This document shows positions 15,474 to 22,915 of a DNA stretch of 36,682 nucleotides, in pieces. The position numbers and the translations under genes were made by a program. Under the pieces are notes generated by a model that had not been told where the DNA came from, did no database searches, and worked only from the letters and a program-made list of their open reading frames with translations. Numbering within the stretch: the first letter of the stretch is position 1; each line of letters opens with the position of its first letter. Source of the DNA: Chloroflexota bacterium (GTDB lineage Bacteria > Chloroflexota > FW602-bin22 > JACPRP01); the NCBI GenBank assembly GCA_016210495.1, contig JACQUC010000035.1:1-36682 (forward strand), read 5' to 3'.

Positions 15474-15580
15474 GTACTAGTCACCTCGTACCGCCGGAGA
15501 CCGATAACCACTATCGGTCTCCTCTACGTCTCGGGCCAGATGCGGCAGACACTCCAGCAAGTTACACTGTCCAGGACAGT
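15474..15580 (+). promoter_or_regulatory. Conserved intergenic element, copy C, with an ACTGTCC palindrome
   Basis: It opens with GTACTAGTCA (8 of 10 bases of the palindrome in copies A and B), followed by a perfect 11-bp hairpin stem GGAGACCGATA/TATCGGTCTCC with a 5-base loop. TCTACGTC, CAGATGCGGC and CAGCAAGTTACACT follow in the same order as in copies A and B. ACTGTCC (15566-15572), one base, GGACAGT (15574-15580) forms a further palindrome at its 3' end. It lies between response regulator B and the receiver-glycosyltransferase gene. The hairpin has no T tract, so a plain terminator is unlikely. A leader RNA or regulated promoter is more likely; this is unproven. Confidence 0.5.
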
Positions 15581-15624
15581 ACGGTTGATCACAGCCCTAT
15601 CTTTCCAACCAAGGGGGATCGGAT

Positions 15625-18600
15625 TTGGCCCGCATTAGAGTTATCGTAGTCGACGACCATGATGTCATCCGTGACGGCACCCGCGCAATTCTGGAGTTGG
15701 TGCAAGGTGTCGAGGTCGTCGGCGAAGCCGCCAACGGCCTCGAGGCTGTAGAAAAAGTTCTAGCACTCCAACCCAACATCGTAGTTATGGACATTTCCAT
15801 GCCGGTGATGGACGGTCTCGAGGCCTGCCGGCGCATCAAGGATGCCCGGCCGCACACCGGCATCGTGCTCCTAACCATAAGCTCATCCCAGCGCGAGCGA
15901 GCTTTTCAGGCCGGTGCCGACGAGTTCGTCCTCAAAGACCACCCCCCCACCGAGCTTGTGGACGCCGTTTTGCGTGCTTTCTCGCAGCACGCCTTCATCG
16001 GGTCACTCGAAAACGTCGAGCCCGAATGGCAACCGTTGATCAAGCGCCTTCTGGCCGAGCAGAAGCTGGCGCCAGAGGCGATCCAGGAGGCTCAGGCTGC
16101 GGCAGCTCCCGGCGAGTCCATCACCTCGGCCCTCGTCAAAGCCGGCTTCGTATCGAGCGCCGAGCTCGCCACGGCGATGGGCCAGACGTTGCACGCTCCT
16201 CGGGCCTATCTCGACCCGTATCCCCATCTCGAGGAGCCAATACTGAATCTCAGCACGCGCGTGCGTACCGAGAGCTGGGTCGATCCCGTCGACCGTGAGA
16301 CCGCCCGCCTGATCGGCTTCGAGCTGGCAAACGAGCGTTGCCTTATCCCCATCAGTCGGCTCGATGATGAAGTAATCGTCGCCATGGCCAACCCGCTGGA
16401 CGCCGCTTCCCTGCAAGAGGTTGAACGAGTCACTGGACTCAACGTACAGCCGGTGGTAAGCACGCCCGATGAGATAAGTCGGGCGATAAAGCGCGCGTTT
16501 GGCCCGCCCAGCGAGGCTGCCGCACAGATGCGCCCACCTCGTCCCAAGATCAGACACGTTCCGGCGTGGTGGCCCAATGCCATCAAGTTCACGCCGGTCG
16601 AGGTCGCCATCACGGTTGGCGTTGCCATCCTGGGCGTGTTCGTGTTCAGGTTTGCCCAGGCCACCCTTTCGCTGTCGCTTTTCTTTGCTACGGTCGCTCT
16701 TATGTGCGGCTTCTTCTTCTTTATGTACGCCATGAAATACTACGCTACCAGCGCTGCCGTGCTGGCGTACTCTAGCTTCGGGGCCGGCATCGTTGGAGGC
16801 CGTAGCACACCCGGCCGGAATGGCAGCGGTAACGGCAACGGCAAGCGCAACGAACAGCGCAACGGCAACGGCAATGGTAACGGCAACGGATCCCGACGAA
16901 AAACGGCCGCCAATGGCTCGCCCGCTGGCGAAAACGGAATCGAATATCGCACCCTTCGCGGACACGTTATCGACAGCCACGGACGCATTCAAGGCCAGGA
17001 TGCGGGCACCGACTACCTGCCGAACGGCGGACTCCAGTTGGACGAGCCGTTCGTCTCCGTGCATCTGGCCACGTACAACGAGCAAAGGGTCATCGAGAGA
17101 CTGCTCGTCGCCTGCACCTCATTCGATTACGAGAACTACGAGGTCATCGTGGCCGACGACTCCACCGATGCCACCGTGCAAATACTGGACAGGTGGAAGC
17201 GACATCCTAGAGTCAAGATCGTTCACCGCGTATCGCGCAAGGGCTTCAAAGGCGCGGCGCTGCAGGAAGCCCTCAAGCACACGAGCCCTCATGCAAAGTA
17301 CGTGATGGTCTTCGACGCCGACTTCGTACCCGCGCCCGATACTATTCGCAGGTTCGTCTCTCACTTCGAGGGCCAGCCGAACGGCAATGGAAATGGCAAG
17401 GGCAACGGCAAGAATGGCAACGGTAACGGCAAGCACAACGGCAATGGCAACGGTAACGGAAACGGCAACGGTTACCGTGACGAGCGCGTCGCCGTCGTCC
17501 AGGGCTACCAGTGGCACATGCTCAACGCTGGCGAGAACTGGGTCACGGCCGGGGTTCGCGCCGAGTTCAGCGGCAGCTACGTGATGGAGCGCTCGGGCCA
17601 GGAGTTGTTCGGCGGTATGAAAATGATCTCCGGCGCCGTCTACATGATTCGCGCCGACGTGCTGCGCCAGTTGGGTTGGTCCACCAGCATCACCGAGGAC
17701 TGGGAGCTGACTATCCGACTGTATCTCGCGGGCTACAAGGTTCTTTACACCCCCTACATCCAGGCCCCAGCCGAGTGTGTGTCGACCTTCAGACGTCTTA
17801 CCCGGCAAAGGATGCGCTGGGCCGAGGGCCACACATACAACGTTAAGAAGTATTTCTGGCAGGTTATGCGCTCGCCTAACATCACTCTGGGCGAGAAAGC
17901 CGAGTTCATGTATTTCTGTCCGTACTACCTTCAGGCGGTTCTGTTTGCCCTCGGTACCACCACGTGGATGCTAGCCGAGTTCGTGTTCAACCAGCACCTG
18001 CCAAACTGGACGTCATATCTCGGATGGGCCCTCGTCTTCACCAACGTTCTGTCCCTACCTGTAATGAACCTCGCCGGAATTATGATGGAGGGAAGCATCA
18101 AGCGCGACTTCCCAGGCATCCTATCGTTTATCGCCCTGTCCACCCTCTTGTCGCCGTACCAGGGCTATGCGGCGCTAAAGGGGCTCTTCGAAAGAGAAGA
18201 GGGTGGGTGGACCCGCACCCCCAAGACCGGTAGGATCACAGAGCTCATCACTGGCTTCAGCTTGCGCAGCCGCCTGAGCTGGATGATCCCGGGCCGCCGT
18301 GGCGCCCAGCGGACGTTCAAACTGGGCAACCGCCGCCTATCCTTCGGCATGGCTAGCGTGGCGCTGCTTCTCCTCATCGGCCTGACCCTGTCCAGCTCTC
18401 TGCCTGTGGTCTTTGCCAGCCCGCCTGGGCTCTATGTCCAGGAACCCTTGTCCGCTGACGTGCAGGCTCCTGAGCTGACCACTACTGTGCCGACAGGTGC
18501 GGGCTCGTCACTCGCCGTCGGTCCCTCGTACGGGAGCTACCAGTGGTTTACCCTGCTCCAAGCCTCGGGCCGTGGCGACGGCAACGCCGCCGCCGGACCC

Positions 18601-19701
18601 TATTCGTTCACAATCTACTACGCCGACGTTCCCAAGACCGACGATCAGTACGTCACCTACTATGTAGAGGTGGGCTACGCCGACGCCGACGGCTCCAACT
18701 ACGTTATGCTGTCTCGGTCGGCCGATCAAACCGTCACCGCCAACTCCCCGGTCGACGCACCTATCTCTTTTGCCGTCGGGTCCGCCGCGTCGCCGGCCTA
18801 CTTCAACACCAGCAGCCCCAAACGCTTGATCCTTCAGGTGCAATACCTCGGGGGTAACTCCACCTTCGAATTCTACGCCGGCAGTGCCGTGTTCGCGACG
18901 GGGCTTACTACTCTGGCCGTTTCTGCGCCAGATACTGCCATTCTGGTCGCCTTGCTCGCGCCGGCGCTACCTCTGGTAGCTCTCTGGTTGCGCAAGCGGT
19001 GGGCGGTGCACCTCGTTATGTATGTGATCCTGATCCAGCTTCTGCTTCTCTCGTCGTTCGCCATTTCGGTCCCAGTGGTCTACAGCAGTCCAAACGGACT
19101 CTTCCTCCACAACGACCCAGCAACCGGATGGCCAGGCCGTGAGATGAGCTCTGTTCCTCCGAACACGTCGGGTCCGGTCATCGCCCTCAGTTCCTACAAC
19201 TCTAGCCTCAGTTGGTTTACGGAATCGTATCCTGTGGGCGATTCTTCCGGCAACGTTGCCGCTGGACCTTACTCGTTCACCATCTACTACTCCGATGTCC
19301 CGAACGGCAGTGGCCAGTACGTAACCTACTTTGTTGAAGTGGGATACTCGGACCCCGACGGCTCCAATTACACGACACTGGCGCGATCCGAGAACCAAAC
19401 CGTAGATCGTAACACACCGGTGGACACGCCCCTATCGTTTGCCGTCGGCGCCACGGACGCTCCCACCTATTTCTATGCCAGCAGTCCTAAGCGAGTGGTG
19501 GTCCAACTGGAGTATGTCGATGGAAACTCGACCTTCAACTTCTACGCCGACCATCCTGCATACTCGACGAGCCTTTCCACGCCATCGATTGCCGTCCCTG
19601 AGACCGGTCTATTGCTGGCTCTATTCGTGCCCATCGTTCCTTTGGCCGCTCTTTGGTTGCGAAAACGCCGGCAATACGCCTACGTGGCGATCAAGAATTA
19701 G
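15625..19701 (+). CDS. Receiver / GspE_N-like / processive GT2 glycosyltransferase / tandem surface-domain fusion
   Basis: A 1358-residue multidomain membrane protein. A full receiver (1-125) has VVDDHD, phosphoacceptor Asp56 and the lysine in FVLKDHP. Residues about 140-293 resemble the GspE N-terminal (MshEN/T2SSE_N) region, with RCLIPISRLDDEVIVAMANP. Two membrane helices (about 328-372) and an Asn-Gly run (399-422) precede a GT2 domain with Asp512, FDADF (D564, D566), TED (690-692) and QRMRW (728-732), the signature of cellulose/hyaluronan-synthase-type enzymes. A 31-residue Asn/Gly/Lys run (586-616) interrupts the catalytic domain just after DxD. Three more membrane regions follow (about 763-855). 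Helix 909-930 leads to beta-rich domain 1, PDTA (1102-1105) and a helix with RKR, then a second helix, domain 2, PETG (1325-1328) and a helix with RKRR. Both ends look like exosortase-type sorting signals. The start is TTG 15625 after AGGGGGAT. Confidence 0.88.
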   Translation: MARIRVIVVDDHDVIRDGTRAILELVQGVEVVGEAANGLEAVEKVLALQPNIVVMDISMPVMDGLEACRRIKDARPHTGIVLLTISSSQRERAFQAGADEFVLKDHPPTELVDAVLRAFSQHAFIGSLENVEPEWQPLIKRLLAEQKLAPEAIQEAQAAAAPGESITSALVKAGFVSSAELATAMGQTLHAPRAYLDPYPHLEEPILNLSTRVRTESWVDPVDRETARLIGFELANERCLIPISRLDDEVIVAMANPLDAASLQEVERVTGLNVQPVVSTPDEISRAIKRAFGPPSEAAAQMRPPRPKIRHVPAWWPNAIKFTPVEVAITVGVAILGVFVFRFAQATLSLSLFFATVALMCGFFFFMYAMKYYATSAAVLAYSSFGAGIVGGRSTPGRNGSGNGNGKRNEQRNGNGNGNGNGSRRKTAANGSPAGENGIEYRTLRGHVIDSHGRIQGQDAGTDYLPNGGLQLDEPFVSVHLATYNEQRVIERLLVACTSFDYENYEVIVADDSTDATVQILDRWKRHPRVKIVHRVSRKGFKGAALQEALKHTSPHAKYVMVFDADFVPAPDTIRRFVSHFEGQPNGNGNGKGNGKNGNGNGKHNGNGNGNGNGNGYRDERVAVVQGYQWHMLNAGENWVTAGVRAEFSGSYVMERSGQELFGGMKMISGAVYMIRADVLRQLGWSTSITEDWELTIRLYLAGYKVLYTPYIQAPAECVSTFRRLTRQRMRWAEGHTYNVKKYFWQVMRSPNITLGEKAEFMYFCPYYLQAVLFALGTTTWMLAEFVFNQHLPNWTSYLGWALVFTNVLSLPVMNLAGIMMEGSIKRDFPGILSFIALSTLLSPYQGYAALKGLFEREEGGWTRTPKTGRITELITGFSLRSRLSWMIPGRRGAQRTFKLGNRRLSFGMASVALLLLIGLTLSSSLPVVFASPPGLYVQEPLSADVQAPELTTTVPTGAGSSLAVGPSYGSYQWFTLLQASGRGDGNAAAGPYSFTIYYADVPKTDDQYVTYYVEVGYADADGSNYVMLSRSADQTVTANSPVDAPISFAVGSAASPAYFNTSSPKRLILQVQYLGGNSTFEFYAGSAVFATGLTTLAVSAPDTAILVALLAPALPLVALWLRKRWAVHLVMYVILIQLLLLSSFAISVPVVYSSPNGLFLHNDPATGWPGREMSSVPPNTSGPVIALSSYNSSLSWFTESYPVGDSSGNVAAGPYSFTIYYSDVPNGSGQYVTYFVEVGYSDPDGSNYTTLARSENQTVDRNTPVDTPLSFAVGATDAPTYFYASSPKRVVVQLEYVDGNSTFNFYADHPAYSTSLSTPSIAVPETGLLLALFVPIVPLAALWLRKRRQYAYVAIKN
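16819..16890 (+). repeat. Asn-Gly low-complexity repeat 1 inside the glycosyltransferase gene
   Basis: Degenerate 6-bp units of the type AACGGC/AATGGC encode residues 399-422, mostly alternating Asn and Gly, between the second membrane helix and the catalytic domain. It probably acts as a flexible cytoplasmic linker. Confidence 0.85.
17380..17472 (+). repeat. Asn-Gly low-complexity repeat 2, within the GT2 catalytic domain
   Basis: About 15 degenerate 6-bp units (AACGGC and synonyms) encode residues 586-616, almost entirely Asn, Gly and a few Lys. It follows the FDADF motif by about 20 residues and precedes VAVVQGYQWH, so it is an insertion within the catalytic fold rather than between domains. 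Synonymous variation (AAC/AAT, GGC/GGT/GGA) indicates selection or age rather than a very recent slip. Confidence 0.85.
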
Positions 19702-19743
19702 GGCGTACGAGACCTTTAGAGGTTGAATTCGAGGTGAAGTCAT

Positions 19744-20445
19744 ATGAACAGCAACGATACCAGCGGCCGATCAGGGGATTCGACCTACCACGTCTTGCTA
19801 ATTACCGCCGCTCTCGCCCTGATGGTGATGCCCTTCTTCACCACGTTCAACGAGTTCTTGACCAGTAGCGAGGTCAGCAACACGGTGGCCCGGTGGCTGA
19901 ACCTGGCTCCTTTCCTGAACGACTGGGTCGTTCCGGGGATCGTTAGGATGGTGGCAGTACTGATGCGCCCGCTTGGGATTCAGGCGACCGTCAGTCAGGA
20001 TTCCCTCTACCTTACAGGGGCTGACAAGTTTGCGCTCGTCTACATAAGCTGGAACTGCATCGGGTGGCAAAGTTTTGTGCTATTCCTCGTCACCCTCATC
20101 ACCGGGCTGCGCGGGCAGTACACCTGGGTCAGCAAGATTCACTGCCTGGCGCTAGGCGCAGTCGGAACGTTTATGATGAACCTGGTTCGAATCGTCATAG
20201 TCTCGGTCGTGGCGTTCTACTTCGGTCGTATGCCCGCGATACTGTTTCACGACTACGTTGGCACTCTTCTCATCGTCGTCTGGCTGCTCGTCTTTTGGTT
20301 CAGCGCCTACACGGCGATTTTGGAACGCCCGGCGTTCTCAGACTCAGGCTTCGACGTAGCCCGTCGTCCCAAGCCCAGTCTAGTGGTCAGGATCGGACAG
20401 ATAGCTTCGGCAGTACCCAACTGGCGATATCGCGGCGCTCGTTGA
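19744..20445 (+). CDS. Exosortase/archaeosortase-like membrane transpeptidase
   Basis: A 233-residue protein with about five membrane helices (near 17-40, 58-82, 95-122, 130-160 and 172-195). The residues that define the exosortase/archaeosortase family are in order: Cys105 in SWNCIGWQS, Arg149 in MNLVRIVIV and His169 in ILFHDYVGT. These enzymes cleave a C-terminal tripartite signal (short motif, helix, basic cluster) and attach the protein to an envelope acceptor. The protein encoded just upstream ends in PETG, a helix and RKRR, and carries a second such signal internally, so it is the obvious substrate candidate (inference). The start is ATG 19744 with GAGGTGA six bases before it; the 42-base gap suggests co-transcription. 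The 3' end overlaps the convergent HD-GYP gene by 59 bp. Confidence 0.85.
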   Translation: MNSNDTSGRSGDSTYHVLLITAALALMVMPFFTTFNEFLTSSEVSNTVARWLNLAPFLNDWVVPGIVRMVAVLMRPLGIQATVSQDSLYLTGADKFALVYISWNCIGWQSFVLFLVTLITGLRGQYTWVSKIHCLALGAVGTFMMNLVRIVIVSVVAFYFGRMPAILFHDYVGTLLIVVWLLVFWFSAYTAILERPAFSDSGFDVARRPKPSLVVRIGQIASAVPNWRYRGAR

Positions 20446-22840
20446 ACACGGTGACGAAGGTGTTGCACAGCTCGGGATCGAACTGCGCACCCGCGTTCTT
20501 CTTCATCGTTTCCAGCGCCTCCTGCGGAGTAAGCATACCGCGGTAGCTTCGTTCAGACGTCAACGCCTCGAAGGAGTCGGCGATCGCCAGTATTCTGCTA
20601 CCCAGCGGTATCTCCTCACCGGCCAACCCACCAGGGTAGCCGTGCCCGTCCCACCACTCGTGGTGGTGGTGGACAAGCACCGCCGCCCCGGCCAAGAAAG
20701 GAAAAGATGCCACGATACCGTGCCCGATCACGGGGTGCTGGCGCACCCGTTGCATCTGCTCCTCATCCAATTGCGGAAGCAAGAGAATCTCAGGCGGCAC
20801 TCCCATTAGCCCGATGTCTCGGAGCAACCCGGCGTAGTAAAGATCCCTTTTCTCATCCGGCGAACACCCTAGCCGGTGACCGATTGCTACCGCGAGTTGG
20901 GCCACCCGCTCGCCAGAACCTTGGAGAAACTTGTAGTTTCTTTCGAGCCCCATCACCAGCGCCAGAACTGTGCTGTCCTGTGCCTCCTCCAGCGCCTGCC
21001 TGGCCTCGTTTATCTCCTTCTCCTGGCCCTGCACCAGATCGTGCAGCTTGTATAGCTCTTCGGCAAAAACGACCATTTGCTCCTTGTATATCTGCTCCCG
21101 GTCCAAAGCGGGCTTGAGTTGCTGCTCTTCCCACAGTTCCCGCAGTTTGGACATCATAACGTCCACTTCATCCCCGAGCTTCGCGAACTGAGTTGGCGAC
21201 ACACCCGTTTCCTGTTCGACATCCTTCCCAAGCGCCGTTTGCTCGCGCAGCATGTCGCGAACCCCCTGCTCCTCAACGCGCAGTCGTGCCTCCTGCACCA
21301 CCAGGGAGACCTGCTGGCCAAGCATAATGAACACCATAAGATCGTTTTGACTAAAACGCGACCTTTCGGAACTCCCGGCCGCCAGTAAGCCAAACACCTC
21401 ATCCTGTATTCTCAGTGGCACGAGCACTGCCGAACGATAAGCGTTGAAATCGTCTTCCCGTGGTAGGAATCGTGGGTCCGTGGCATAATCGAACAGTATC
21501 AGAGGGGACTTACGCCCCAATACCCAGTCGCTCGGCGATACTCTTGATGGCTCTCCCCGCGCCACCAACTCCTCGGCACCCTCCCCCGAGGTTGCTACCA
21601 CCACCAGGTTGTCCTGCTTATCCCGAATCGCCAGCGACACGGTTTCTGCGGCAACCAGCTCGCGCGACTTAGGCACTACCCAATCGAATACCTCCTTCAC
21701 GTCACTCTGCCCATCGTATCGCGTCCGCTCCAGCACACTGACCAGCATACCAAACTGGCGCTCCATTTGGGAATACGCCATCGCTTTTCGCAAAGATGCT
21801 GCGGCCTGCTGGGAGAACTGCTTCAAGTACCGCACCTGCGCGTCGGTCTGCCCGACAGACCTCGTAGAAAAGGCAAGTCCCAAAGCAATCAGCCTATCTT
21901 CGTCCCTGATCGGAGCCACCAGGCACGATCTGAAGTGCGCCAGTTCTTGGACACGGGGTAGAGCCAGAGGGCCGACCTCTTCCTCTATTGCCACCCAAAT
22001 CGGCCTGGCTTCCCTCGCCAGCCAGGCCACAAGCCCATTCCTGGTCGAAACGCGCAGCCTTGCCTTTGCCTCCGGCGAGATTCCCTTCACCGCGTAGGCC
22101 GTGCAGCGGTCGTCGTCTTCATCCACCGTGAGCAGCGCCACCGACCCGTTGTTCGTTGCTCCGTCATCACCGCCGGCCTCTCTTATGAGGACAATGGCTT
22201 CCAGGTATCGCAAGACCACTTCCGCCACTTCGTCCATCGTCGTCGCCGCGCTCAACTCGGCTATCCAACGATAGGTCGCTTCTATATGTTTCTGCGTCGA
22301 TTCCCATTGCTGGCTAATGCTCCCCCCCACGCCGCCTGCGATCACGAAGGTGGCCAACCACGGCATCGTCTTCACTAGGTCGACACTCCCCAGAACATAC
22401 CTCGTCTCGGCTACCAGCGCCAGGCTGGATAGCAGGCCGAGCAACACTCCACCCGGTATCCCCAGACCTACGCTTGCCACGATGATCGGCAGAAAATATA
22501 TGAACGGAAACTGAATCGCCAGGGCCGGGGCGAGCACCCAGACCGCGAGCGCTACCAGCCAATCGCCCACGGCAATGCCGTACAGCGCCCCTCGTTGCCA
22601 GCGCTCAATCCCCCTCAAAAGGTACTCGTCAACACTTGCGACCAATCCCAGTAACCCGGCCAACGCGAACCATTTGACCAGTGCCGAGTTGTCGACGAAG
22701 CCCATTTGACGGGCGTACACCGCGCTGGCCAGCGCGATAACGAAAACGCCCCAGCGCAGCTTGGCAAAAATCTTCTGTAGCCGCAGGAGCGACTCCGAGG
22801 CGCCCGACGCCGTCACCGGCCCTTTCACGCGGCTATCCAT
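20387..22840 (-). CDS. Membrane GAF-GAF-HD-GYP protein with a degenerate metal site
   Basis: An 817-residue protein. About six membrane helices (near 33-175) are followed by two GAF-like regions (about 190-345 and 370-515), a coiled coil (about 520-625) and an HD-GYP domain (about 630-810). HD-GYP proteins normally hydrolyse cyclic-di-GMP at a two- or three-metal centre. Here HPVIGHG, the HHHHEWWDGHGYP stretch (GYP at 734-736) and IADSFEALTSERSYR are intact. The defining HD pair, however, reads LLRDIG (Arg674-Asp675), the usual following lysine is leucine, and the upstream histidine position reads GSGERV. Activity may be lost or altered. The start is ATG 22840, with a weak ribosome site. It is the last gene of the minus-strand cluster and runs tail to tail into the exosortase-like gene. 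Confidence 0.9.
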   Translation of the reverse strand: MDSRVKGPVTASGASESLLRLQKIFAKLRWGVFVIALASAVYARQMGFVDNSALVKWFALAGLLGLVASVDEYLLRGIERWQRGALYGIAVGDWLVALAVWVLAPALAIQFPFIYFLPIIVASVGLGIPGGVLLGLLSSLALVAETRYVLGSVDLVKTMPWLATFVIAGGVGGSISQQWESTQKHIEATYRWIAELSAATTMDEVAEVVLRYLEAIVLIREAGGDDGATNNGSVALLTVDEDDDRCTAYAVKGISPEAKARLRVSTRNGLVAWLAREARPIWVAIEEEVGPLALPRVQELAHFRSCLVAPIRDEDRLIALGLAFSTRSVGQTDAQVRYLKQFSQQAAASLRKAMAYSQMERQFGMLVSVLERTRYDGQSDVKEVFDWVVPKSRELVAAETVSLAIRDKQDNLVVVATSGEGAEELVARGEPSRVSPSDWVLGRKSPLILFDYATDPRFLPREDDFNAYRSAVLVPLRIQDEVFGLLAAGSSERSRFSQNDLMVFIMLGQQVSLVVQEARLRVEEQGVRDMLREQTALGKDVEQETGVSPTQFAKLGDEVDVMMSKLRELWEEQQLKPALDREQIYKEQMVVFAEELYKLHDLVQGQEKEINEARQALEEAQDSTVLALVMGLERNYKFLQGSGERVAQLAVAIGHRLGCSPDEKRDLYYAGLLRDIGLMGVPPEILLLPQLDEEQMQRVRQHPVIGHGIVASFPFLAGAAVLVHHHHEWWDGHGYPGGLAGEEIPLGSRILAIADSFEALTSERSYRGMLTPQEALETMKKNAGAQFDPELCNTFVTVFNERRDIASWVLPKLSVRS

Positions 22841-22915
22841 TTGCGTTCTCGTAGGGGCAACCCTGTGTGGTTGCCCTCTCCGTCACCGGTTCTTTAACGC
22901 GATCATCCTCTTGCG
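22810..22915. repeat. Imperfect 36-bp direct repeats flanking a GTAGGGGC-type hairpin
   Basis: Segments 22810-22845 and 22880-22915 match at 28 of 36 positions, including CCGTCACCGG and TTGCG at the ends. One encodes the first residues of the HD-GYP protein, the other the last residues of the upstream membrane protein. Between them lies CGTAGGGGC with a hairpin: GGGCAACC (22855-22862), six bases, GGTTGCCC (22869-22876). This hairpin is copy 3 of the repeat family also seen at 1195, 12532 and 35314. Insertion of the repeat with duplication of flanking sequence would explain the layout, but 36 bp is long for a target duplication. Confidence 0.6.

Noticed and set aside
15500..15526. Rho-independent terminator at the 11-bp hairpin after response regulator B
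   Set aside because: The hairpin is strong but is followed by TCTACGTC rather than a T run, and the same position in copies A and B has weaker hairpins.
6839..15580. Known cyclic-di-GMP (GEMM-I or -II) riboswitch identity for the three intergenic elements
   Set aside because: The conserved core sequences and tetraloop/receptor signatures of those classes, as I recall them, are not present, despite the suggestive gene context.
16003..17085. 360-codon minus-strand open frame opposite the glycosyltransferase gene
   Set aside because: It lies entirely opposite a gene with clear receiver, GspE_N and GT2 motifs; long antisense frames are common in GC-rich DNA and this one has no recognisable domain.
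16801..17480. CRISPR array or DNA-level satellite at the Asn-Gly repeats
   Set aside because: The units are 6-bp codon pairs in frame with synonymous variation inside a conserved gene, so this is protein low complexity.
19600..19701. Classical sortase (LPXTG) substrate reading of the PETG end
   Set aside because: PETG with helix and basic tail would also fit a sortase signal, but no sortase gene is in the window and the adjacent gene has exosortase-family residues; kept only as an alternative.
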